A stretch of 38,148 nt of DNA. It comes from an uncultured Eubacteriales bacterium. GTDB lineage: Bacteria > Bacillota > Clostridia > Lachnospirales > Lachnospiraceae. A program made the translations under genes and the position numbers. The notes below the pieces were generated by a model, which was not told where the DNA came from, searched no databases, and saw only the letters and a list, made by a program, of their open reading frames with translations. This document shows, one piece after another, positions 1 to 7,321 of this stretch (positions within the stretch are counted from its first letter, which is position 1; each line of letters begins with the position of its first letter). The stretch spans positions 965-39,112 of the forward strand of contig ONEC01000008.1 in assembly GCA_900316715.1 (NCBI GenBank). Reading direction: 5' to 3'.

Positions 1-75
1 GTTCTTATAAATTCATTAGATTCCATATTCTTATGTTTTTATACCTATCATATAGCTATTTCTCTTAGCATTCAG

Positions 76-97
76 AATGGTACACCAAATGGTACAC
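76..97. repeat. Left copy of 22-bp direct repeat (putative attL)
   Basis: The repeat is the decamer AATGGTACAC twice, separated by CA. An identical 22-bp copy lies at 4631-4652, and a match this long is not expected by chance in a window of this size. It is flanked on the left by TTCAG (71-75) and on the right by ATTATAAG (98-105). It lies 11 bp beyond the stop codon of the nuclease-like gene, at the integrase-proximal edge of the A+T-rich block. Confidence 0.6.
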
Positions 98-108
98 ATT
101 ATAAGCAT

Positions 109-771
109 TTAACCCTTGGCAACATATTCTTCAAGTGATATTTTTTCCAACAATTCTTTAGGAATATTCAGTTCATTAAGATTAAGGCCTTTCGCAACGT
201 GCTTAATCTTCGTATACAAAGATGTTGATTCATAATCTCTTTCCATAATAAATAAAACCTGTGAAGGATTTGTAGTCAGTTCTTTTATATTTCTCATTAA
301 TGCAGACACCGGAACGAACTTATTGATTACATTATCAGTTCTAATCCCAAGGCAGAAATTTACTCCACCCACAACCTTTTCGACGACTAAGTATGGCTGA
401 TTTCCATTTGAATCACCTGCAATTTTCGTGATAGATGTAAATCTTGTTATTGCAGGCAATGCCTGTAATTTCAGATGGCTCATACCATCTTTTCTAAATG
501 CAATTTCCGATATTCTTAATTTGTTTTCTAGACATTTACGATAAAAGTTTTCTGACTGATGTTCTAAGATATTGCCATTTTGATCAATAATATTCATTCC
601 GGTCAAGTGTTGATAATTCTTTGCAAGAAAAACAAGTTCGATATATTTGATTTTATTTTCATCTCTGTCTCTATATGCTATTATGAATTCCTTGTTCTCC
701 AGAAGTTTCTGATAGTCCTTCGCGCAATTCATAACAATATGCCGGGCTTCTTCTATGGTATATTTTGTCAT
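109..771 (-). CDS. Putative PBECR4-like nuclease domain protein
   Basis: A 220-residue soluble protein with no signal peptide or membrane segment. The stretch at residues 47-60, with FLAKNYQHLTGM, resembles the conserved core I associate with the PBECR family (phage-associated Barnase/EndoU/colicin/RelE-like nucleases), in particular PBECR4. This is recognition from memory and no catalytic residue has been verified. The start is ATG, preceded by a GAGGGGGAA ribosome binding site. It lies between the putative left attachment repeat and the integrase, reads in the same direction as the integrase, and its last codon is 11 bp from the repeat. In phages and integrated elements such domains are thought to act as toxins or nucleases against host or competitor RNA. 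No antitoxin-like partner gene is visible. The alternative is an element-specific protein of unknown function. Confidence 0.45.
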   Translation of the reverse strand: MTKYTIEEARHIVMNCAKDYQKLLENKEFIIAYRDRDENKIKYIELVFLAKNYQHLTGMNIIDQNGNILEHQSENFYRKCLENKLRISEIAFRKDGMSHLKLQALPAITRFTSITKIAGDSNGNQPYLVVEKVVGGVNFCLGIRTDNVINKFVPVSALMRNIKELTTNPSQVLFIMERDYESTSLYTKIKHVAKGLNLNELNIPKELLEKISLEEYVAKG

Positions 772-797
772 AGTTAATAATTCCCCCTCGAAATTTA

Positions 798-838
798 AAA
801 GGAGAGTGGATATACCAATGTATAACTCGCTCTCCTTT
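798..838 (-). promoter_or_regulatory. Nested hairpin upstream of the nuclease-like gene
   Basis: AAAGGAGAG (798-806) pairs with CTCTCCTTT (830-838), and a second palindrome, TATAC-CAAT-GTATA, sits inside the loop. Read on the minus strand, the second arm is followed by TTTTAAATTT, then by the ribosome binding site and start of the gene ending at 109. This has the form of an intrinsic terminator or attenuator placed in the leader, so it may keep expression of the nuclease-like protein low. Confidence 0.45.
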
Positions 839-847
839 AATAGCTAA

Positions 848-913
848 TTTTAGTGTTGTCTGCCAACGGTCCACAAAGGGCAAAGTACAAGGTTTTAGTG
901 TTGCCTGCCAACG
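848..913. repeat. Two 21-bp direct repeats near the integrase
   Basis: A 21-bp sequence of the form TTTTAGTGTTG-Y-CTGCCAACG occurs at 848-868 and 893-913 with a single mismatch, 45 bp apart, about 120 bp beyond the 3' end of the integrase gene. A related palindrome, AGTGT-TAGCC-ACACT, follows at 952-966. Spaced direct repeats between an integrase gene and the element end are typical of arm-type binding sites for the integrase N-terminal domain or for an excisionase. That role is inferred from position only. Confidence 0.45.
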
Positions 914-966
914 ACCGACTGCATCATCAATCGGTAAATGTATCAGATTAAAGTGTTAGCCACACT

Positions 967-986
967 AAAGAAAGCACGCTTTCTTT
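967..986 (-). terminator. Intrinsic terminator of the integrase gene
   Basis: AAAGAAAG (967-974), a CACG loop and CTTTCTTT (979-986) form a perfect 8-bp stem, 48 bp beyond the integrase stop codon as read on the minus strand. The T-rich 3' arm supplies the uridine tract. The stem is A+T rich and therefore weak. Confidence 0.45.
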
Positions 987-1034
987 ACTTGTATTGTAAT
1001 ACACTAAATAGTATTTGTAAATTGTATTCTGTTG

Positions 1035-2240
1035 CTATTTATGACAATTATTTTTTCTGAACATCACACCTTCCAGTGCCTGCATAGATTCAGCCACACC
1101 ATCATCTGTCGCATCTGCATATATATTCATCGTTGTACTAATATCTTTATGGCCAAGTATCTTTTGAATAGATTTCAGATCACTGGTATTACGGCATAAT
1201 CTCGTTGCAAACGTATGTCTCAACTGATGTGTTGAGAATTCCGGGAGCTTATATCCGTCCGTATTTTCATTATATTCTCTTATAATCTGCTTTACCTGAG
1301 CTGAAATATTTTCTCGTGTATATACTCCATCTCGTTCAGACAGAAATACGAAACCTGTATATCCGTCAACAACCGGCTGCCTTACGTCAAGTACCTCTTG
1401 TCTCCATTTCTGGTCTAAAAGAGCCTTCTTGACCTCTGAGAGCATCGGAATATCCCTATCACCGGCCACCGACTTAGTCCTCTTAATAATATGTCTATAA
1501 TGCCCATCCAATTTCACATATGCTGCTGCATGATTGATACTGATAATGTTCTTATCAAAGTCAATGTCATCCCATGTTAATCCTATCGCTTCGCCTACTC
1601 TGCACCCTGTACCTAGAAGAAAGACAATAAGATTCTTAATCCCATCATGCTTTTTACCATTAAACAGATACTCAAGAAATGTATCCTGTTGTTCTTCTGT
1701 AAGAGCACATTTCTTTTGCGGAACCTCCCTGCATTCAGCTTTTATCTCGCCCATCACTCCCCTGGCCGGGTTCTTGAATATAATGTCATCATTTACAGCT
1801 CTTTCAAATAACGGCTTAACTATACAATCTAATCTTGCAAGTGTGCTGATACTGATTTTATGGTCACCACTGATCAAGTTGAGATAATGCTGTTTCACCG
1901 TAGATCTTTTTATCTTACCCAATACCTGTTTTCCGAGAGTATCTTTTATATATCTTCGATACATGAATTCCATTGTCTGATATGTTGTTATCTGTACCGT
2001 TTTCTTTTTATCCCTGATATATTCCTCAGCCAGATCATTCAGAGTCGTGTTCTTCAGATCAATATCTATTCCTCTCTCTACGGAATTCATTAATTCTCTT
2101 TCTTTTTTTCTCAGTTCCGGAAGTGACATTGAATAAAGCGATCGTCTCTTACCACCGACAACTATTCTAAATACATACATTCCATTTTCTCTTTGAAATT
2201 CACCCTTGAGCAGCTTACGTTTTTTAGAATCATATTTCAT
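1035..2240 (-). CDS. int: Tyrosine-type site-specific integrase (Tn916-like)
   Basis: A 401-residue recombinase that would cut and rejoin DNA at the element's attachment sites. It has an N-terminal arm-binding region (about 1-60), a SAM-like core-binding domain (about 65-160) and a C-terminal catalytic domain. The catalytic set is complete: R214 in GTGCRVGEA, K256, H338 and R341 in HQLRHTF, H364 in LGHKDI, and nucleophile Y374 in MNIYAD. Length and layout match integrases of Tn916-type conjugative transposons and small integrated elements. The ATG start is preceded by GGAGGAG about 10 nt upstream. It lies inside the 22-bp direct repeats, which are its likely attachment cores. No excisionase gene was recognised beside it. 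The family call is secure; the assignment of these repeats as its targets is inference. Confidence 0.93.
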   Translation of the reverse strand: MKYDSKKRKLLKGEFQRENGMYVFRIVVGGKRRSLYSMSLPELRKKERELMNSVERGIDIDLKNTTLNDLAEEYIRDKKKTVQITTYQTMEFMYRRYIKDTLGKQVLGKIKRSTVKQHYLNLISGDHKISISTLARLDCIVKPLFERAVNDDIIFKNPARGVMGEIKAECREVPQKKCALTEEQQDTFLEYLFNGKKHDGIKNLIVFLLGTGCRVGEAIGLTWDDIDFDKNIISINHAAAYVKLDGHYRHIIKRTKSVAGDRDIPMLSEVKKALLDQKWRQEVLDVRQPVVDGYTGFVFLSERDGVYTRENISAQVKQIIREYNENTDGYKLPEFSTHQLRHTFATRLCRNTSDLKSIQKILGHKDISTTMNIYADATDDGVAESMQALEGVMFRKNNCHK

Positions 2241-2614
2241 TTATTCACGTCTCCTCCTTCCTGATATCTGATTTAATACCATCTTATCAAAACAGAATCT
2301 CTAAAAATTAACGTATATGATGAATTATCCTGATTTTATTATCATAATCGTACATTTTATTGATTCATCAGGCAAATGTGCAAAATAAAACGACCCAAGA
2401 TAAAATGAACCTGCACTTAATATGTTTATATCAGTCTTTTTTCCAGTGGAAAAATATGCCCTTTTCTCTTAACCAGGAATTTGAAAAGTGTCTCAAGAAG
2501 TTGTCAGCTACTAAAATCTATAAGCTTTAAAAAATCACACAAATTTGTCGCATTTTCGCATTCACCATCGTTATAATTATTGAGAGTACATATTATGGAG
2601 TTATTTCAAGGCCT
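2241..2614. other. Divergent intergenic region, integrase / sigma factor
   Basis: An A+T-rich 374-bp gap between divergently read genes. It holds the integrase ribosome binding site (GGAGGAG on the minus strand) at its left edge. At its right edge is a TATAAT box (2572-2577), but no well-spaced -35 box goes with it, so the sigma-gene promoter may be of an alternative class. An eight-codon mini-frame, encoding MELFQGL, runs from 2595 to 2618 and overlaps the sigma-factor start in an ATGA junction. It could couple translation, because no good ribosome binding site precedes the sigma-factor ATG. No longer gene or repeat was seen. Confidence 0.4.
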
Positions 2615-3142
2615 ATGAACAACAGAGAAATAATAGAAAAAATATACGAATTATACGAACAAAAAATGTTCTACATAGCTTTCAGTATTCTTAAGGATGA
2701 ATCTGCCGCAGAAGATGCGGTTCAGGATTCATTTGTGAAGCTTATTAAAAATATATCCCGGATAAAAAATCCGACCTCCGATAAAACTAAAGCATATATC
2801 ATTAAAACAATTAAAAATGCCACTATTGATATATACCGTATACGAAAACGTGAACATGTATTCTATGATGATAGCATCCTCGATGATGTAGTATATCACG
2901 ATGATAATGACTTTTCCGATATAGACATTAAGGATCTTACCATTCGAGAAGAGTTAACCAAACTTCCTCAAAAATATAAAGAAATCATTATTCTTCACAT
3001 AGAGAAAGAAATGTCTATACAAGAGATAGCCAGAAATCAAGGAATAAGCTATGACGCTGCACGTAAACGATATGAACGGGGAATCAAAGCTTTACGTAAA
3101 AATGTATTAATTGCGATAGACAATCAAAATATTAAGATCTAA
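2615..3142 (+). CDS. Sigma-70 family (ECF-like) RNA polymerase sigma factor
   Basis: A 175-residue two-domain sigma factor. Residues 5-75 form region 2 (core polymerase and -10 binding), with the typical acidic stretch in SAAEDAVQDSFVKL. Residues 113-165 form region 4, a helix-turn-helix with LPQKYKEIIILH and MSIQEIARNQGIS. There is no region 1 or 3, as in ECF factors. It would redirect polymerase to a small set of promoters. The next gene starts 18 bp downstream on the same strand and encodes a membrane-anchored protein with a short cytoplasmic N-terminus, the usual arrangement of an ECF factor with its anti-sigma factor. Codon use is A+T rich like the rest of the putative element. Its target promoters are unknown. 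Confidence 0.85.
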   Translation: MNNREIIEKIYELYEQKMFYIAFSILKDESAAEDAVQDSFVKLIKNISRIKNPTSDKTKAYIIKTIKNATIDIYRIRKREHVFYDDSILDDVVYHDDNDFSDIDIKDLTIREELTKLPQKYKEIIILHIEKEMSIQEIARNQGISYDAARKRYERGIKALRKNVLIAIDNQNIKI

Positions 3143-3160
3143 AAATATAAGGGGACAGTT

Positions 3161-4432
3161 ATGAAAGAACCATTTATAGATATTTCAATAAATGATTTCA
3201 ATAATTTTGAAATACCGGAAAAACACATTTTTTCTGATAGATATGAAAAAGAAAAAAGGAGAATGATATCCTCTATATCTACAAGGAGGGCGGCATCTCC
3301 ATCATTCAAACTTGTTGCCGCCGCTATAATCTTAGTTATTCTTATTCCTGCCGGTGTTTATGCTGCAGGAAAATACTTTGGTTTTTTTAATGGTGCATGG
3401 GGCGGTGCCGGAAGAAAAAGCCATGAAGAATATACTACTCCCGCAGATAATCCCGATGATAAACCTATAAAACATCCTGCCGTTGAATATACTGATGTCG
3501 ATGAAGATTTAGCAGATAAAACAGTTGGTGAAGTAATTGAAGAATTGCCATTTTCTGTTGATTTAAATGGAACTCAGCTTACCTTAACGTCTATCGTAAA
3601 AGATAAGCTGGGTAATGCTGTAATCGAATATACACTTGAACGAAAAGGCGGCATTCTCCCGGAACAAGGAGAAACAGGTAAAGGCCTTTTAAACGCAACA
3701 TCCGACTATTCATTTTCTATAGGATTCGGGTTTGCACATACCAGCGAGGGATATGCATTTAAAGATGAAGAGCGAAGCACCGATGAAAAATGGTATTGCT
3801 ATGATTATATTTTAAAAGATGACACAAGTTACTATTCCCATATCGATCACATGAAACAATATTTAAACTCTTGGCTTGACTGCTCTTACGATGAAGTCAG
3901 AGACTATTACGCGGAATTTGGTATAGAATTCGGAGAAGATCAATATGAAGAGTTTCTCAATAATATAACTGCAGATTTAGAAATATATAATAATCCTCCT
4001 GATAAAGATGCTTTAGTGATTAGTTACACTATAATTAAAAAGGAAATGGAAGAGGGAAAATATTATTTAAGAAGTGAATCAGACGAGTATTGCGAGGAAC
4101 ATACTGTAACATTTCAACTAAGTGACAAAGCTCTGGACACCAGATCATTTATCTCTCAGGGTGAGATGGAATCAATAATTGAAATATCTCCGATATCAGT
4201 CAAAATATCCGGAATTGAAGATGGTTCACACGATATTATCATTTACTTCAATGACGGTACTGAATATATAGTTGAAAATGATAAATATGATAATACATAT
4301 AACGGCCGCTATATGTATGACGGCGATGGTGATGGAATTCAAGACATAAACACGCTGCTGTTAATGTTTAACAGGCTTGTTGATGTTGAAAAAATCGATC
4401 ATATTATCATAGATGAAGAAATATACAAATGA
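3161..4432 (+). CDS. Membrane-anchored putative anti-sigma factor
   Basis: A 423-residue type II membrane protein. Residues 1-50 are a basic cytoplasmic region, 51-69 a single membrane helix (LVAAAIILVILIPAGVYAAG), and the rest is a large acidic extracytoplasmic domain. The layout resembles DUF4179-type anti-sigma or sigma-regulatory proteins that follow ECF genes in Lachnospiraceae; a zinc-binding anti-sigma motif is absent. Near the C-terminus (387-395) is DGDGDGIQD, an Asp/Gly loop like those that bind calcium in dockerin-type repeats, so calcium or an external ligand could be sensed there. The start is ATG with a GGGGACAG ribosome binding site, 18 bp after the sigma gene. I infer that it holds the sigma factor inactive until a signal arrives. 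The domain name is less certain than the topology. Confidence 0.65.
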   Translation: MKEPFIDISINDFNNFEIPEKHIFSDRYEKEKRRMISSISTRRAASPSFKLVAAAIILVILIPAGVYAAGKYFGFFNGAWGGAGRKSHEEYTTPADNPDDKPIKHPAVEYTDVDEDLADKTVGEVIEELPFSVDLNGTQLTLTSIVKDKLGNAVIEYTLERKGGILPEQGETGKGLLNATSDYSFSIGFGFAHTSEGYAFKDEERSTDEKWYCYDYILKDDTSYYSHIDHMKQYLNSWLDCSYDEVRDYYAEFGIEFGEDQYEEFLNNITADLEIYNNPPDKDALVISYTIIKKEMEEGKYYLRSESDEYCEEHTVTFQLSDKALDTRSFISQGEMESIIEISPISVKISGIEDGSHDIIIYFNDGTEYIVENDKYDNTYNGRYMYDGDGDGIQDINTLLLMFNRLVDVEKIDHIIIDEEIYK

Positions 4433-4630
4433 ATTAATTATCCTGTCCAAAAACAGGCAAGCAACGGCTTTATGTTAAAAGTGCAAATTTCACTTCGCTT
4501 CATTTGCCCTTCTTCCATAAATCCTGTTTCTTGAGGCTCCGCCCCAAACCCCTGATAAATATCTGCAATATTCCGAAAATACTTGAAAAAGCAAAAGACC
4601 TCTCGCAGCACCGCTGGAGAGATCTTATAA

Positions 4631-4652
4631 AATGGTACACCAAATGGTACAC
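4631..4652. repeat. Right copy of 22-bp direct repeat (putative attR)
   Basis: Identical in all 22 positions to 76-97 and in the same orientation. It is preceded by CTTATAA (4624-4630) and followed by CTGAA (4653-4657). The CTTATAA is the exact complement of the arm that follows the left copy, and the CTGAA of the arm that precedes it. This is the pattern expected of hybrid attachment sites after integration. Confidence 0.6.
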
Positions 4653-4731
4653 CTGAAGCATTTTCGATTAAAACCACCTTATTTCATATTTTCATCCAAT
4701 TCCTTCAAACCCGCATAAAATAAGGGATAGT

Positions 4732-4763
4732 AAAAGAGCTCGTCGGGGTAGACGAGCTCTTTT
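4732..4763. terminator. Bidirectional intrinsic terminator
   Basis: AAAAGAGCTCGTC (4732-4744), loop GGGGTA and GACGAGCTCTTTT (4751-4763) form a perfect 13-bp stem. The outer A/T pairs supply a T tract in both directions. It lies about 190 bp beyond the ftsH stop on the minus strand and about 300 bp beyond the plus-strand putative anti-sigma gene, so it can stop both. Confidence 0.75.
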
Positions 4764-4949
4764 GGAGAAGGTATTTTGTTACTTATGGGGTGTAGCAAAA
4801 AACTATATAATGTATTGGGGGTTACAAGTATATTATACATACCCCCGGAAAAAGATGTTCACAAAAATAATTTTTTTTGCTATATCTTTTTGTAAATTTT
4901 TGCTAATGGTTTTTCAGCCTTCTGTCAATTTATACAATTTTATCCTGAT

Positions 4950-6776
4950 TTAGGCCTCTCCATTGGCAAAAAGTGCATCAAACTCAGCACCTGAGATTCT
5001 TTCACGCTCCAGAAGTACCTCTGCAGCCTTGTGAAGAACGTCAATTTTTGCCTCAATAATAGCCTTTGCTTCTTTATAACAGTTGTCAATGATGTTCTTA
5101 ACTTCTTCATCTATTGAAGCAGCTACCTGAGCACCATAAGGCTTCTCATGTCCAAGTTCTCTTCCGAGGAATACCTCATCACTGTCACCGGCCTCATAAT
5201 TGATGAGTCCCAGCTTTTCAGAGAAACCAAACTTCATAACCATATCTCTGGCTGTCTTTGAAGCCATCTTTATATCCTGTGATGCTCCTGTTGAAATGTC
5301 ATCAAAGATAAGCTCCTCGGCAATACGTCCACCGAGATCTACCATAATTTCCTGAAGCATCTTCTTTCTTGTTCCGAACTGATTATCATTTTCCGGAAGC
5401 GGCATAGTATATCCAGCAGCACTGACACCTGTAGGTATAATAGACACTGTGTAAACCTGATCCATTTCGCTTAACTCATGGAAGAGTATAGCGTGTCCTG
5501 ATTCATGATATGCAGTAATGCGTCTTTCCTTCTCAGATACGATCTTGGATTTCTTCTCTGTACCGATACCAACCTTGATGAAGGCCTTATCAACCTCAGC
5601 CTTGCTGATGAACTTCTTGTTCTCCTTAGCAGCAAGGATAGCTGCTTCATTCATAAGATTCTCAAGATCAGCACCTGAGAATCCTGCTGTTGTTCTTGCA
5701 ACTTCATGAAGATCAACATCGTCACTTACAGGCTTCTTTCTGGTATGAACCTTAAGGATCTCCTCACGTCCCTTAACATCAGGACGTCCAACAGCAACCT
5801 TACGGTCAAATCTTCCCGGACGCATAATGGCCGGATCAAGAATATCTACTCTGTTTGTTGCAGCCATAACGATGATGCCTTCATTCTCTGTGAAGCCATC
5901 CATTTCAACCAGAAGCTGGTTGAGTGTCTGCTCTCTCTCATCATGGCCACCGCCGAGACCTGTACCACGGCGTCTTGCAACTGCATCGATCTCATCGATA
6001 AAAACTATACAAGGTGCGTTCTTCTTAGCTTCTGCAAAGAGATCTCTTACTCTTGAAGCTCCGACACCGACAAACATTTCTACGAAGTCTGAACCGGATA
6101 TGGAGAAGAATGGAACTCCTGCTTCACCTGATACAGCCTTACCAAGAAGAGTTTTACCGGTTCCCGGAGGGCCGACCAAGATGATTCCCTTTGGAATTCT
6201 TGCACCGATCTGTGTGTATTTACCCGGATCCTTAAGGAAGTCAACAACCTCTGAGAGTTCTTCCTTCTCTTCCTCAAGTCCCGCAACATCCTTAAATGTT
6301 ATGCCTGTTTCTTCATCCTTCTTTGCACGGCTCTTTCCGAAGTTCAGGATCTGGGAATTACCGCCTCCTCCTGATACCCCGCCAAGCAGCATCGGTAGCA
6401 GCATGATAAACAGGAACGTCGCAAACAGATATGGCAGCAGTTTCTCGATCCATCCCGGTCTTGCCACGTCATACAGAGAATACTCTATCTTATTCTTATC
6501 GAGAATCTTCTGAGTCTCCTTAACGTCTGCTGTGTAATATCTGATGTCCGATCTGTCCGTAAACAGCACATATACAGTACCTGTAGGAACCTCGCTGTTC
6601 TGGTATATTTCAACCATGACAACGCTGCCCAGCTTTATGCTGTTTTCCAATGTTTCATTCGTGTAATTCGGGGTTATTGCTCCCTGTCTGCTGGACAGGA
6701 AATAGTAAATAGCTATACCTGCCAGAATCAGCAATAGGAACAGCCCTGGTCCTCTACTAGCTGTCTTCTTTTCCAA
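4950..6776 (-). CDS. ftsH: ATP-dependent zinc metalloprotease FtsH
   Basis: A membrane-bound AAA+ protease that extracts and degrades misfolded membrane proteins and selected regulators. Two membrane helices (about 10-28 and 112-132) bracket a small external domain. The AAA module has Walker A GPPGTGKT (202-209), Walker B IVFIDEID (257-264) and the second region of homology ending in RPGRFDR. The zinc site is HESGH (424-428), and the [12 protein letters not shown] segment supplies the third ligand region. At 608 residues it has the normal length. The start is TTG, chosen because AGAGGA lies 10 nt upstream and no in-frame ATG fits. It is the last gene of the hup-rqcP-divIC-tilS-hpt-ftsH run, following hpt by 26 bp as in Bacillus and clostridia. 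Confidence 0.96.
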   Translation of the reverse strand: MEKKTASRGPGLFLLLILAGIAIYYFLSSRQGAITPNYTNETLENSIKLGSVVMVEIYQNSEVPTGTVYVLFTDRSDIRYYTADVKETQKILDKNKIEYSLYDVARPGWIEKLLPYLFATFLFIMLLPMLLGGVSGGGGNSQILNFGKSRAKKDEETGITFKDVAGLEEEKEELSEVVDFLKDPGKYTQIGARIPKGIILVGPPGTGKTLLGKAVSGEAGVPFFSISGSDFVEMFVGVGASRVRDLFAEAKKNAPCIVFIDEIDAVARRRGTGLGGGHDEREQTLNQLLVEMDGFTENEGIIVMAATNRVDILDPAIMRPGRFDRKVAVGRPDVKGREEILKVHTRKKPVSDDVDLHEVARTTAGFSGADLENLMNEAAILAAKENKKFISKAEVDKAFIKVGIGTEKKSKIVSEKERRITAYHESGHAILFHELSEMDQVYTVSIIPTGVSAAGYTMPLPENDNQFGTRKKMLQEIMVDLGGRIAEELIFDDISTGASQDIKMASKTARDMVMKFGFSEKLGLINYEAGDSDEVFLGRELGHEKPYGAQVAASIDEEVKNIIDNCYKEAKAIIEAKIDVLHKAAEVLLERERISGAEFDALFANGEA

Positions 6777-6802
6777 TTCTAATTTTTCCTCTCAACTAAA
6801 AC

Positions 6803-7321
6803 TTACTCTATTACTCCTATGTAAGGAAGATTTCTGTACTTCTGAGCATAGTCAAGTCCGTAACCTACGATGAACTTATCCGGGATAACGAAGCCCGTCA
6901 TATCCAGTTCAACGGGAACAACTCTTCTGTCAGGCTTATCAAGAAGTGTAATGATCTTAAGTGATGCCGGCTTACGTCCTGCAAGAACACCAAGAACATA
7001 ACTGAGAGTTCTGCCTGAATCCAGAATATCCTCAACTACTATACATTCCTTACCTTCAATGGATTCATCAAGATCCTTTGAGAACTTTACTATACCTGAT
7101 GACTCTGTTCCATCACCATAGCTTGATGTACATATAAAGTCCATCGTTACAGGAAGTTTGATTCTCTTGGCCAGTTCACACAGGAAGAACACGCTTCCCT
7201 TAAGGATTCCTATGAGATGTACGGTCTTACCCTCATATTCCTTTGTAATCTGATCAGCCATTTCCTGAATTCGCTTCTCAACTTCTTCCTCGCTTATAAG
7301 AACTGCTATTTTATCACTCAT
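6803..7321 (-). CDS. hpt: Hypoxanthine phosphoribosyltransferase
   Basis: Purine salvage enzyme that joins hypoxanthine or guanine to PRPP to make IMP or GMP in the cytoplasm. The 172-residue length is standard. The PRPP-binding motif VVEDILDSGRT lies at 95-105, and the flexible-loop region with SSYGDGTESSG at 66-76. Its ATG lies inside the 3' end of tilS with an 8-bp overlap (ATGAGTGA), and its AAGGAGG ribosome binding site is inside the tilS coding sequence, so the two genes are probably translationally coupled. The tilS-hpt-ftsH order is conserved from Bacillus to clostridia. The gene is called hprT in Bacillus subtilis. Confidence 0.95.
   Translation of the reverse strand: MSDKIAVLISEEEVEKRIQEMADQITKEYEGKTVHLIGILKGSVFFLCELAKRIKLPVTMDFICTSSYGDGTESSGIVKFSKDLDESIEGKECIVVEDILDSGRTLSYVLGVLAGRKPASLKIITLLDKPDRRVVPVELDMTGFVIPDKFIVGYGLDYAQKYRNLPYIGVIE

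Larger units (their letters stand above)
76..4652. mobile_element. Putative 4.6-kb integrated element with integrase
   Basis: The block is bounded by an exact 22-bp direct repeat (76-97 and 4631-4652). It contains a tyrosine recombinase, a putative nuclease, and a sigma/anti-sigma-like pair. Its genes are visibly richer in A+T than the housekeeping genes from 4950 onward. Joining the inner flanks gives the core between perfect 7-bp inverted arms (CTTATAA / TTATAAG); joining the outer flanks gives it between TTCAG and CTGAA. That is what attP and attB would look like if the repeats are attL and attR. No relaxase, replication, conjugation or capsid gene is present, so the element would need a helper or is a remnant. 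The boundaries are inferred; an empty site in a related strain would prove them. Confidence 0.55.
4433..4949. other. Gene-free gap holding attR, hairpins and a terminator
   Basis: No credible gene was found in this 517-bp stretch. From left to right it holds a G+C-rich tract (GGCTCCGCCCC, around 4533-4543), a bulged hairpin at 4600-4621 (CTCTC-G-CAGC / GCTG-GAGAG) just before the right copy of the 22-bp repeat, the bidirectional terminator at 4732-4763, and a nested palindrome at 4817-4846 (GGGGGT / ACCCCC around GTATA-T-TATAC). The last 100 bp before ftsH are very rich in A and T. Confidence 0.5.

Noticed and set aside
671..883. A 70-codon minus-strand frame overlapping the start of the nuclease-like gene.
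   Set aside because: It crosses the leader hairpin and overlaps the better-supported gene out of frame. It has no family resemblance.
4438..4677. A 79-codon minus-strand frame across the right attachment repeat (GVPFGVPF).
   Set aside because: The GVPFGVPF string is just the translation of the tandem-decamer repeat. The frame spans hairpins and has no ribosome binding site.
4679..4840. A 53-codon minus-strand frame with protein-like C-terminal wording (FYYPLFYAGLKELDEN) through the gap left of ftsH.
   Set aside because: It runs straight through the perfect 13-bp bidirectional terminator, has no usable ribosome binding site, and its first half is A+T-rich noise. The protein-like look is probably chance, though it could be the remnant of a gene end beside the attachment site.
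4817..4846. Nested palindrome GGGGGT...ACCCCC considered as a second terminator for ftsH.
   Set aside because: The 6-bp outer stem has a long loop and no T tract follows on the minus strand, so termination is better assigned to 4732-4763.
4762..4953. A 63-codon plus-strand frame before ftsH.
   Set aside because: Very A+T-rich sequence with no clear ribosome binding site or recognisable motif, starting at the edge of the terminator stem.
5827..6513. A 228-codon plus-strand frame opposite ftsH.
   Set aside because: It is antisense to conserved ftsH codons including the ATPase region; its length reflects codon bias of the real gene.
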